In this document: positions 1-6,770 of the stretch, in pieces
Numbering within the stretch: the first letter of the stretch is position 1
Layout: the number at the start of each line of letters is the position of its first letter
Origin: Nanoarchaeales archaeon
GTDB lineage: Archaea > Nanobdellota > Nanobdellia > Woesearchaeales > UBA583
NCBI GenBank assembly: GCA_013215525.1
Contig: JABSQY010000014.1
Coordinates: forward strand, 1 to 29,699
Direction: 5' to 3'
DNA: 29,699 nt
The notes under the pieces: model-generated
Seen by the model: the letters and a program-made list of their open reading frames with translations, nothing else
Told to the model about the DNA's origin: nothing
Databases searched by the model: none
Translations under genes and position numbers: made by a program

Positions 1-325
1 TTAATAATTCATAATTAAATGGCTGAATTTTATAATTTAAATTATTTTTTGAGACATTAACTGTAAATACAGATAAATTATCACCATATTTACTTTTTAA
101 TTTAGTTAATTCTTTATTATAAAATTTCCAAAATAAAAGAATTGTGTAATTATTCCAATATGCTTTTGCGTTTGTTAAAAATTGTTTTGAAAATTTTTGT
201 AAAAATAATATTCCATCTCTATGTGTTGGCGATTTCCCATCATATAAATCTTTTTTAATTAAATCATAAAATTCATCAATAAATTCAAATGTTTCAAAAT
301 TATTTTTAAATTTGTATTTTTCCAT
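1..325 (-). CDS. Unknown protein, 3' end outside window
   Basis: An open frame runs leftward from an ATG at 325 and is still open at base 1, giving 108 visible codons, so the C-terminus is missing. The N-terminus begins MEKYKFKNNFETFEF and is followed by Lys- and aromatic-rich sequence. I see no signal peptide, membrane segment or catalytic motif. An ATTTATAA box centred near 350 lies about 25 nt before the ATG, the spacing used by most genes here, which supports both the gene and its start. I do not recognise the family. Confidence 0.6.
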   Translation of the reverse strand, partial: MEKYKFKNNFETFEFIDEFYDLIKKDLYDGKSPTHRDGILFLQKFSKQFLTNAKAYWNNYTILLFWKFYNKELTKLKSKYGDNLSVFTVNVSKNNLNYKIQPFNYELL

Positions 326-375
326 AATAGAATTATAAAAATTGGATTTATAATATTTTCTATTATTAAAATTAT

Positions 376-609
376 TTAATTAATTAAATCAATTTGTTCT
401 GCTAATTTGTAATCTAATTGTGTGATTTTGTTTTCTGTGTGCGTGTACATCATAATTTTTACTTTTCTATATGAATGTATTAATATGTCAGGATGATGGT
501 CTAATTCTTCTGCTAAAGGAGTAATTTTACCTACAAAACTGACTGCGTCAACATAATTTTTAAATTCAAAGTCTTTTGTTAAGTTTTTATCTATTATTTC
601 CCAAGTCAT
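376..609 (-). CDS. Pterin-4a-carbinolamine dehydratase
   Basis: This 77-residue protein belongs to the 4a-hydroxytetrahydrobiopterin dehydratase (PCD/DCoH) family, which removes water from 4a-hydroxytetrahydropterin after pterin-dependent hydroxylation. The signature is clear: ELDHHPDI at residues 35-42 contains the His-His-Pro core, followed by Tyr47, His57 and Asp66 at family spacing. The usual length is about 95-110 residues, so this version is short at the N-terminus and keeps little more than the core fold. A weak AT-rich TATA-like stretch near 634 lies 25 nt before the ATG. No pterin-dependent hydroxylase is visible in the window, so the physiological partner is unknown. It could instead serve a moonlighting role. 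Family assignment is firm. Confidence 0.88.
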   Translation of the reverse strand: MTWEIIDKNLTKDFEFKNYVDAVSFVGKITPLAEELDHHPDILIHSYRKVKIMMYTHTENKITQLDYKLAEQIDLIN

Positions 610-630
610 TTTTATTATAATTATTTTAAT

Positions 631-669
631 TTATTTAAGTTCAAGGTAACTTGTTTGTCGCATGTAAAT
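631..669 (-). repeat. Second, synonymously diverged copy of the PIN gene's 3' end
   Basis: Read on the minus strand, this stretch encodes IYMRQTSYLELK followed by TAA, identical to the last 12 residues and stop of the PIN gene that ends at 761. The two DNA copies differ at 10 of 39 positions and every difference is synonymous. Reading upstream, similarity ends at once, and a stop lies at 688-690. It is therefore a 3'-end remnant or partial duplication, not a gene. Confidence 0.8.
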
Positions 670-672
670 GAA

Positions 673-752
673 CTTTTCTTTGGACGCTTACCTTCGGGGC
701 GCTAAAGAAAACACTCCTCAAAGAAACCTAGTTTTTGGCAAAGCCAAAAATT
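673..752 (+). other. Structured, locally GC-richer element with two hairpins
   Basis: On the plus strand, TTTCTTT at 675-681 pairs with AAAGAAA at 704-710, CGC at 685-687 pairs with GCG at 699-701, and inside is CC-TTCG-GG at 691-698, a stable UUCG-type tetraloop. A second hairpin, TTTTTGGC-aaa-GCCAAAAA, lies at about 731-750. The block sits between the two copies of the PIN gene's 3' end. It may be a small RNA, a terminator pair, or the body of a tiny inserted element. Confidence 0.45.
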
Positions 753-760
753 AAAATATT

Positions 761-1225
761 TTATTTTAATTCGAGATAAGAGGTTTGTCTCATATAGATT
801 ACTTGATGTGCTGAATCCCAAATCTTGTGTCTTAGTTCTTTGTCGTTTGTTGCAATTATTACTTTTTTATTTAAGTTTTCTATTAATTGGTCATCAATAT
901 ATTTTTGGTCTGATTTAATTATTTTAAAATTATATTTGTCTAACATTGTTGCAATTAAAGGCATAAATTTTTTATTTTTTGCTCCTTTTCTTTCAATGTT
1001 TAATAATTCTGAAATTGTTCCTTCATATATATAGAATGTGTGGTGTTTTCCAACTAGTCTTTCAATTTCATATAATACATCAATTCTGAATTCAAATGTT
1101 ACAAATAAAAAGTTAGTGTCAAATATAATTGGACGAACATCTTTTAATATGTCATTAAATTCTATTTTTTCTAAGTTTTGTGTTCTTGTTTCAAAATTTA
1201 TTTTTTGAAATTTTTCTGTTTTCAT
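761..1225 (-). CDS. PIN-domain ribonuclease (FCF1/Utp24-like)
   Basis: A 154-residue PIN-domain protein, a family of Mg-dependent ribonucleases acting in rRNA maturation (FCF1/Utp24/Nob1) or as toxins (VapC). Acidic metal ligands are visible in order: Asp36 in FDTNF, Glu73 in ISELL, Asp111/112, and Asp128 in ATNDKEL. The first 30 residues precede the fold and may bind a partner. There is no antitoxin-like gene beside it, and the length and C-terminus VIYMRQTSYLEL suit an archaeal FCF1-like housekeeping protein better than a toxin. Its promoter overlaps the inverted repeat at 1247-1269. Its last 12 codons recur at 631-669 in a different codon spelling. PIN fold is confident; the exact role is inferred. 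Confidence 0.83.
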   Translation of the reverse strand: MKTEKFQKINFETRTQNLEKIEFNDILKDVRPIIFDTNFLFVTFEFRIDVLYEIERLVGKHHTFYIYEGTISELLNIERKGAKNKKFMPLIATMLDKYNFKIIKSDQKYIDDQLIENLNKKVIIATNDKELRHKIWDSAHQVIYMRQTSYLELK

Positions 1226-1246
1226 ATTTTATTTAGTTTGTGTTTA

Positions 1247-1269
1247 TTTTTAAACCAATGGTTTAAAAA
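1247..1269. terminator. Perfect 10-bp inverted repeat between phosphoesterase and PIN genes
   Basis: TTTTTAAACC at 1247-1256 and GGTTTAAAAA at 1260-1269 form a perfect inverted repeat with a 3-nt centre. It begins 6 bp past the phosphoesterase stop and also overlies the expected TATA position of the PIN gene, centred about 1248. It can therefore be a terminator hairpin, a regulator site, or both. Confidence 0.5.
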
Positions 1270-1274
1270 TAATT

Positions 1275-2747
1275 TTATGCCGCTAATGAAAATGTGTCGT
1301 CGTTTGCTGCCTCAGCTGGAAAAATTCCATATTGAACCATTAATGCATCAGTTTTAGCTTTTAATTCATCTAAATCAAAATCAATTGTTTTATGAGAGTT
1401 ATATGTAAAGTTTGTTTTTACTTTATCTACAATTAATTCTCCATCAATTTTATATACATCATAAATTTGTCCAGCAGCTCTTACAAAGTTTTTACCTAAA
1501 TGATTATCTCCAAACATTTCGTGGTGTAGGTGACCGTGTACACTTAATGTTGATATGTTTACAAGTTCTTGAGCAACAGCAGAATGAATATCTTCCATAC
1601 CCTCTCTAACTGTACCTTCTAAAACTGAACCTAAATCATTTTTTCCGCCAGTTGGAGCAGCGATTGGTGAGAATGGTGAACCATGAAATACAGAAATATC
1701 TAAATGATTATTTTCAATTTCTTCACCATTTAATGTAATTCTACCATACTCAAAACTACTTTTAATTTTTGATTCTAAACCTTTTAATTCATCTTTTGAT
1801 AAATTTTTTTCTACAAATAAAGCTTGATCCATATTATCTGGACACATATGTTTGAATAATTCAGTCATTTGTTCATTTGAATAAATTTCCATATTATGTT
1901 TTTCAATTCCACGATATACATTACTAAATCCTCCCATAGTTATATCTTCACTTTCATTAATTTTATCTCCACCAAAAGATACACTATATCCACTAACTTC
2001 ACCTAAATCAATAATTGAACTTGCATCGATAGTATATTCTTTGAATAAATTTGCAATTCCAACTGGCTCATGATTTCCATCAAGCCAAAATATATTTGTA
2101 TTAGTTCCATACTTTAAATCAACTTCATCTTTAATTTGCATAGCTTTTTTTGTAGATTCATTCCAAATTACAGTTTGTAAACACTGTAGATACATCGCAC
2201 TTACTTGTAATTCTTCTAATTTGTCATTTTCAAAATTTTTATTTAACATTTGAAATTCTTCTTGAAATTCAGTTGAATTTGTATTTTCTAAAATTGCTTC
2301 AAGTTCACTTCTAACACCAGCTAAATCTTCTTGAGGAACTTGTTCAGCAATATATGCAATATATTTTTCAATTCCACCAAACATTTCATTATTTTTAGCA
2401 ACAGTATATGTAACCATTGTGTTTTGTGAGATATTACCAGATTTAAAATTTTCATCTAAATAATCATCATATAACATAGTTTGTGTTTTATAACCTAATT
2501 TTGCACCAATTACATCTAAATCATATCCAATTAAATCACCCGGTATCAAAATATCATTACCTAAGCTTGCAGCATGAGATAAAGCTTCTTCTAATCCGTC
2601 CCAGTTTGAGTGCAAATCAGAAATCATAGTTATTCCTTTTGAATAACCACTTAAACTTTCCTCAAGATTATAAGATACTGAAACACCTTGTGTAAACGAA
2701 GTGTTATCGGATGAATTATTTGATGTATTTTCGGATGAATTTACCAT
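1275..2747 (-). CDS. Calcineurin-like metallophosphoesterase
   Basis: This 490-residue protein carries the metallophosphoesterase ligand series: SDLH (Asp44, His46), PGDL (Asp71), GNHE in mid-protein, a FHGSP motif, and the terminal VHGHLH (His404, His406). These residues bind two metal ions and hydrolyse phosphoester bonds. The protein is about twice the length of a minimal domain. A long helical segment is inserted between the GD and GNHE motifs, roughly residues 80-215, and could set substrate choice. The first 30 residues are Ser/Asn-rich and disordered-looking. I see no signal peptide, so it should be cytoplasmic. TTATAAA at 2770-2776 sits 26 nt before the ATG. The substrate, whether nucleotide, nucleic acid or protein, cannot be read from sequence. 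Confidence 0.88.
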   Translation of the reverse strand: MVNSSENTSNNSSDNTSFTQGVSVSYNLEESLSGYSKGITMISDLHSNWDGLEEALSHAASLGNDILIPGDLIGYDLDVIGAKLGYKTQTMLYDDYLDENFKSGNISQNTMVTYTVAKNNEMFGGIEKYIAYIAEQVPQEDLAGVRSELEAILENTNSTEFQEEFQMLNKNFENDKLEELQVSAMYLQCLQTVIWNESTKKAMQIKDEVDLKYGTNTNIFWLDGNHEPVGIANLFKEYTIDASSIIDLGEVSGYSVSFGGDKINESEDITMGGFSNVYRGIEKHNMEIYSNEQMTELFKHMCPDNMDQALFVEKNLSKDELKGLESKIKSSFEYGRITLNGEEIENNHLDISVFHGSPFSPIAAPTGGKNDLGSVLEGTVREGMEDIHSAVAQELVNISTLSVHGHLHHEMFGDNHLGKNFVRAAGQIYDVYKIDGELIVDKVKTNFTYNSHKTIDFDLDELKAKTDALMVQYGIFPAEAANDDTFSLAA

Positions 2748-2769
2748 AATAATACTAGTATATTAACAC

Positions 2770-2776
2770 TTATAAA
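2770..2776 (-). promoter_or_regulatory. TATA box of the phosphoesterase gene
   Basis: TTATAAA followed by ACG on the plus strand is centred 26 nt from the ATG at 2747. The same ACTTTATAAACG-type core recurs at 5377 and 18231. Confidence 0.75.
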
Positions 2777-2949
2777 CGTATCTTTTTTGTCGTCACTTAC
2801 TAGGACAAATCTAGTTTTGATAGTAAATAATTGTCAAAAAAAGCTTAAAAATAGAGAAATTTAGTGTTTTTTATGTAATTTAAGTAGAATTGTATTTTAT
2901 TAAAAAAGTTAAATAAATTGAAGAAATCTTGAAAATTTCTCCAAATTAT

Positions 2950-4554
2950 TTACCAAGAAACACTCATTCCAGCTGAAACTCTTTTTTCACTTCCAGATTG
3001 TCCAAATTTAACTGAAAATGCTTTATTTCCATCAAATTGTCTTCCATAACCTACTGAAGAACCAGCTCTTCTATTAAAGTCAGTTGAACCACCTAAACAA
3101 ATAGAATTACTTCCCCCATTAAATTGGAATTCACAAGAAGTCATAGCTCCTAAAATACTATCTTGTCTTTTTAAAGAATCAGTAATACCGTATAAATCCT
3201 GAACTTCAAATTCAATTTTATCAGTTCTACCTTCTAAACTGAAAATTTTTAAGTCTTGTTGTTCATTCCAAAAGACATGTTTATTATCAACAGAATTAAT
3301 GAAATTCCCTAATTGGAAATCTCTCTCAACACTTTCATTATGTACATTTGTTGTATAGTTAGTATTTGAATTAATTCCTGATGCTAAAACTTTATCTCTT
3401 TGAACACTTGCGTTGTGTACATTTGTTGTATACTTAGTATTTGAATCAATTTTATTATTTAAATGAATGTCTCTATTAATTGAACTTACTCTATTACTAT
3501 TAATAATTCCCTCTAATCTAATATCTTCACTTTTTCTTTCATTTGATTCAGTTACTATTTTTTGAGTGTTTGCATTAATATTATTTTGTAATTGAGTATC
3601 TCTTTGAACACTTTCATTATGTACTTTTGTTTTATAGTTAGTATTTGAATTAATTTTTTTTTCTAAAAGTTTATCTCTTTGAACACTTGCTTTGTGTACA
3701 TCTGTTGTATACTCAGTGTTTGAATTAATTTTATTATTTAAATGTATATCTCTTTGAATACTTCCATTATGTACATTTGTTGTGTATTGAGTGTTTGACT
3801 CAATATTATTTTGTAATTGAGTATCTCTTTGAACACTTGCATTGTGTACATCTGTTGTATATTCAGTATTAGATTCAATTCTATTTTTTAAAACATCCAA
3901 GTCAGAATCAGTTGCAAAAGTTTCATCAATTGATGAGTTTGTTCTAACTGTGTCAGTGTCTACCCAATTATTTACTGAATTTGTTAAGCCATTAATTTGT
4001 GTTTGTTGAGAATTATTAATACTTAAATTATTCTGAATATCTTGAGTATTTAAATTTGTTTGATCTTGTAATTGTGAGACTTCGTCAGCTTGATTTAAAG
4101 CAGATAAATCAATATTAACAGTTCTAATATCATTCCCATTTGATTTATTAATCATATCTCTTGTTGTTAAAGTTAAAGTATCATCTGTTAAAACTCCAGA
4201 TTTAACTCTTTGGTCCTCATCGTTTACAGTTTTAATTGTTGAGTTTAACGTATTTAATTCTGATTGAGTTGCTAAATCTCCAATTTGTTGTCTATTCCCA
4301 TAACCAAAAATTCCATTTTTATCATTATTAGTTCCAATATATATTTTTCCGGTGTCTTTATCAAATCCTAAAGATCCTTTATGGATTGAACCATTCTCTA
4401 ATACTACTCCTCCCGCAGTTCCAGTTCTAATAATTTTAGAAGTTTCCTCAACATTTATTGTGTTATTTTCCTCAGCAAATCCAACATTTGAAATCATTGC
4501 CGCAGCCGCTACTGCCCCTAGTACTGTCTTTTTTGTATTTTTTAAAAAATCCAT
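2950..4554 (-). CDS. Secreted trimeric-autotransporter-like coiled-coil adhesin
   Basis: A 534-residue exported fibrous protein. Residues 1-27 form a Sec signal peptide: a basic start, an Ala/Val core and a GFA-EE cleavage site. Residues about 45-100 are Gly-rich beta sequence resembling an adhesin head or fibre. Residues 228-430 hold about seven copies of a 25-residue repeat, consensus SNTxYTTxVHNxSVQRDxQL, predicted as coiled-coil stalk. Residues 455-472 are a linking helix. The last 60 residues form four or five amphipathic beta strands ending in a terminal aromatic (GMSVSW). The order head, stalk, short C-terminal beta unit copies YadA-type trimeric autotransporters, which is surprising in an archaeon. 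It could instead be a phage-fibre-like or S-layer-attached protein. An AT-rich TATA-like region lies near 4578. Confidence 0.7.
   Translation of the reverse strand: MDFLKNTKKTVLGAVAAAAMISNVGFAEENNTINVEETSKIIRTGTAGGVVLENGSIHKGSLGFDKDTGKIYIGTNNDKNGIFGYGNRQQIGDLATQSELNTLNSTIKTVNDEDQRVKSGVLTDDTLTLTTRDMINKSNGNDIRTVNIDLSALNQADEVSQLQDQTNLNTQDIQNNLSINNSQQTQINGLTNSVNNWVDTDTVRTNSSIDETFATDSDLDVLKNRIESNTEYTTDVHNASVQRDTQLQNNIESNTQYTTNVHNGSIQRDIHLNNKINSNTEYTTDVHKASVQRDKLLEKKINSNTNYKTKVHNESVQRDTQLQNNINANTQKIVTESNERKSEDIRLEGIINSNRVSSINRDIHLNNKIDSNTKYTTNVHNASVQRDKVLASGINSNTNYTTNVHNESVERDFQLGNFINSVDNKHVFWNEQQDLKIFSLEGRTDKIEFEVQDLYGITDSLKRQDSILGAMTSCEFQFNGGSNSICLGGSTDFNRRAGSSVGYGRQFDGNKAFSVKFGQSGSEKRVSAGMSVSW
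3285..3872 (-). repeat. 75-bp (25-residue) tandem repeat array
   Basis: Within the adhesin-like gene about seven 75-bp units encode SNT-(E/Q/N/K)-Y-T-T-x-V-H-N-x-S-V-Q-R-D-x-x-L-x-x-x-I-x. Several units are close to identical at DNA level, for example the CTCTTTGAACACTTGC segments, suggesting recent expansion or gene conversion. One unit in the middle is degenerate and truncated. Array edges are approximate. Confidence 0.75.
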
Positions 4555-4634
4555 AATAGTATAAATTAAATTAAATATTTAAATTTTTTAAAATTAAATT
4601 TCATTTATTTTTAAAATCGAGGATAATATTCTGG

Positions 4635-4670
4635 AAAAAATGAAAAAAAAATGAAAAAAATGAAAAAAAA
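4635..4670 (-). terminator. Triple oligo-T terminator after the FKBP gene
   Basis: On the minus strand this reads as consecutive T tracts of 6-9 bases separated by CA (plus strand: TGAAAAAAA repeats). It lies about 130 nt downstream of the FKBP stop and upstream of the next promoter. Oligo-U runs are the known archaeal intrinsic termination signal. Confidence 0.5.
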
Positions 4671-4797
4671 TTAAGATAGATATATAAAAAATTTAGTTTA
4701 AATTAGTATACTAAATATTGAAAATAGTAAGAGTTTAGTTTAATTAAATTTTAATTTAAGAAATAATATTTTTAATTTTAAAAATTAATTTTAAAAA

Positions 4798-5355
4798 TTA
4801 ATCTTCTTTTTTATCTGAGTCTAAAGCTTCTTTAACTTCTGATTCAGATTCAGGTAATTCTGGATTATCTGAGTGTTCGTGACCGTTTGGTCCGTGAACG
4901 TGTCCGTGTTCTAGTTCTTCTTTTGTAGCTTCTCTAACTTCTACTACTTCAACTTCAAAGACTAAATCTTTACCCGCTAAAGGGTGGTTAAAGTCCATAA
5001 CTACAGTTTCTTCTTTTAATTCGATAACTGTTACAGGCATTGGTTGTCCTTGTGGACCTTGAGCAGCTAGTTGCATACCAACTGTTAAAGGAATATCCTT
5101 TGGTAATTGAGCTCTAGGTACTTCTTGTTTTGCTTGTTCTTGAACTGGACCGTATGCCTTTTCAAAACCAATTTCAACTGTTTTTTTATCTCCAGTTTTT
5201 AATCCTTCTAATCCTTCTTCTAATCCTGGAATAATCATTCCTGAACCGAAGATGAATTCTAAAGCATCTTTTCCTTCTGATGAATCAAATACTGTTCCAT
5301 CGGATAATTTTCCTGTATAGTGGATTTGTACAACTTTGTTGTTTGAAATTTCCAT
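4798..5355 (-). CDS. FKBP-type peptidyl-prolyl isomerase, SlyD-like
   Basis: A 185-residue prolyl isomerase and chaperone of the archaeal short FKBP/SlyD family. The FKBP half is split: residues 1-70 contain VQIHYTGKL, GTVFDSS and PGLEEGLEGL, and residues 120-142 (DFNHPLAGKDLVFEVEV) complete the barrel. In between, about residues 70-120, lies the IF (insert-in-flap) domain that gives SlyD its chaperone activity. Residues 150-161 (HGHVHGPNGHEH) form a His-rich tail like the metal-binding tail of SlyD, then an acidic end. It is cytoplasmic, assisting proline-limited folding, and may handle Ni or Zn. TTTATAAA at 5377-5384 places the ATG 25 nt downstream. Confidence 0.93.
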   Translation of the reverse strand: MEISNNKVVQIHYTGKLSDGTVFDSSEGKDALEFIFGSGMIIPGLEEGLEGLKTGDKKTVEIGFEKAYGPVQEQAKQEVPRAQLPKDIPLTVGMQLAAQGPQGQPMPVTVIELKEETVVMDFNHPLAGKDLVFEVEVVEVREATKEELEHGHVHGPNGHEHSDNPELPESESEVKEALDSDKKED

Positions 5356-5376
5356 AATTTAATTACGTAATAAAAC

Positions 5377-5384
5377 TTTATAAA
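5377..5384 (-). promoter_or_regulatory. TATA box of the FKBP gene
   Basis: A perfect TTTATAAA centred 25.5 nt before the ATG, the canonical leaderless arrangement. Confidence 0.8.
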
Positions 5385-5442
5385 CGTTTGTAAAAATAGT
5401 TATTTTTCGTATTATTAGTCACTATTTGCGATTTTGAGAGAG

Positions 5443-6285
5443 TTATTTTTGATTTTTTAAATAAGATATCAAATTTAATAATTTTTCTTGATTAAAGATT
5501 TGATTTGATTTATCAATATTAAAGTATCTTGTTGCTAAGATGTATGTTTCTAATAATTTTGTTGTGTTAAAATTTCTTAATATTGTATAAAATGTAGTAA
5601 GATTATAGTTTGTAGTTTTTTTAATGAAAAAGTTTTCCCCACCATTAATATAATTATTTAAATTTGAACATTCAAAATCATTAGAAGTTGTAAGTATTCT
5701 AAAATTTGAATTTAGATTATTTTTATCAATTAAATATAAAAATATTATAGAAAACATATGAACTCCAAGAGGGTAAAATAATGTGTTAAACATTTCAAAA
5801 ACATTTGGCATTTTTTTATAATTAGTAATTATTACTTTAGAATATAATTTATTAAATTCTTTTATTTGTTTTGATGGTACTCCAATGTATACTCCTTTTG
5901 AAATTTGATTAGATAGAAAATTCTCAGTCCATTGTGCTAAACCCTCAGATCTAGACATACAAAAAAAATAGTTTAAAATAAATAAATCAATATATTCTAA
6001 ATTAAATTTAATATTTAATTTATCTCTTAATGGTAAATTTTTATCAAATGCATGTGTTAATTCATGAATAATTCCTTTACTAATCCAATTGTCCAAATCG
6101 CCACCAATAAAATCAGAATAAGCTAATCTAACAATCCCGTATTCGAAAAATAATTCGTGTTGAGTATTTTTATCAGTCCTACAAGCTACTAAATTATCAT
6201 CATGATAAAATTTAGTTAAATTAATATATACTGTTAATTTTAAAGTATCTAAATTTGGGATTTTGTTATTAAATATATTTATCAT
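5443..6285 (-). CDS. Zinc-metalloprotease-like protein (HELTH), frame broken upstream
   Basis: The intact frame gives 280 residues containing HELTHAFD (His74, Glu75, His78), a zinc-binding HExxH helix, and SEGLAQW at 113-119, whose Glu114 could be the third zinc ligand of a gluzincin. The rest is rich in Asn, Phe and Tyr and offers no family name. There is no signal peptide. The ATG at 6285 has no TATA box at the usual distance and is probably not the original start. The same frame stays open upstream to 6456 with protein-like sequence, and a well-placed ATG with promoter lies at 6464 in another frame (see next entry). Peptidase activity is inferred from two motifs only. Confidence 0.65.
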   Translation of the reverse strand: MINIFNNKIPNLDTLKLTVYINLTKFYHDDNLVACRTDKNTQHELFFEYGIVRLAYSDFIGGDLDNWISKGIIHELTHAFDKNLPLRDKLNIKFNLEYIDLFILNYFFCMSRSEGLAQWTENFLSNQISKGVYIGVPSKQIKEFNKLYSKVIITNYKKMPNVFEMFNTLFYPLGVHMFSIIFLYLIDKNNLNSNFRILTTSNDFECSNLNNYINGGENFFIKKTTNYNLTTFYTILRNFNTTKLLETYILATRYFNIDKSNQIFNQEKLLNLISYLKNQK

Positions 6286-6464
6286 TAAAAGTTCTAATTT
6301 ATTATATGCTAAAATTATTTCTTTCTTTTTTTCAGAATTTTGAGAATTATAATACTCTTTTGCTAATTTATCAAAATTTAAAATTATTACAATATTCTCT
6401 TTTTTATATTTTCCTTTAATTTTTATTACTTTTCGTTTTAAAGGATTAAATATTTTTTAAACAT
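6286..6464 (-). pseudogene. 5' part of the HELTH gene, separated by a one-base frameshift
   Basis: An ATG at 6464 lies 25 nt after a TATATTTAATA box (6484-6494), reads MFKK, and hits a stop four codons later. A single extra A in the six-A run at 6453-6458 would join it to the downstream frame, giving MFKKIFNPLKRKVIKIKGKY and then uninterrupted sequence into the HELTH protein, 340 residues in all. The gene is either a recent frameshift mutant, phase-variable at the homopolymer, translated by -1 slippage, or an assembly error. Confidence 0.6.
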
Positions 6465-6549
6465 AATAAAATTGTGAAAATAGTATATTTAATAGTTTGT
6501 ATTAATTTTTGTTTAGAATTAATTAGAAGTAAAGTAATTTTTGTAATGA

Positions 6550-6700
6550 AAGGCCAGCTACCCGAAAAGCATCGTCCACACCGCGACCTTCTAAGCATCC
6601 TTAAATCAATTTAGTGCTGCTTGGTTCCCCATCTGACACGGTTCCTTAACATAAAAACCATAAAAGACAGTGCTTCTACCTTATCCTTTCGGACTGACCA
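6550..6700 (-). ncRNA. ffs: Signal recognition particle RNA (7S), compact
   Basis: The RNA reads leftward from about 6700. It contains the universal SRP domain IV: GTCAG, a TGG-GGAA-CCA tetraloop stem, then AGCAGC, closed by GTG/CAC, at about 6614-6642. GNRA-type GGAA plus the GUCAG/AGCAGC internal loop is the SRP54 binding site. The 5' end GGTCAG (6699-6694) pairs with CTGGCC (6557-6552), closing a long helix 5, and AGAAGCA pairs with TGCTTTT further in. A perfect TTTATAAA at 6722-6729 predicts a first nucleotide near 6700, agreeing with the fold. The predicted length of about 150 nt is half that of typical archaeal SRP RNA (about 300 nt). I do not see a clear helix 6 with a GNAR loop. Confidence 0.85.
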
Positions 6701-6721
6701 ATTAAAATTAAGAATAGAGAG

Positions 6722-6729
6722 TTTATAAA
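6722..6729 (-). promoter_or_regulatory. TATA box of the SRP RNA gene
   Basis: A perfect TTTATAAA centred 25 nt upstream of the predicted RNA 5' end. Confidence 0.75.
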
Positions 6730-6770
6730 GTTTATTTTTTTGTAAATTAAAAAAAGTGAATGATTTAAAT

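Noticed and set aside
761..1225. VapC-type toxin of a toxin-antitoxin pair
   Set aside because: No antitoxin-sized gene adjoins the PIN gene, and the protein is longer and FCF1-like.
4620..4680. Tandem ATGAAAAAAA as small ORFs or a repeat element
   Set aside because: Only homopolymer runs. They are better explained as oligo-T termination signals on the minus strand after the FKBP gene.
6540..6710. tRNA or RNase P RNA at the GC-rich block
   Set aside because: No T-loop GTTCRANNC or RNase P core was seen, while the GTCAG/GGAA/AGCAGC set is specific to SRP RNA.
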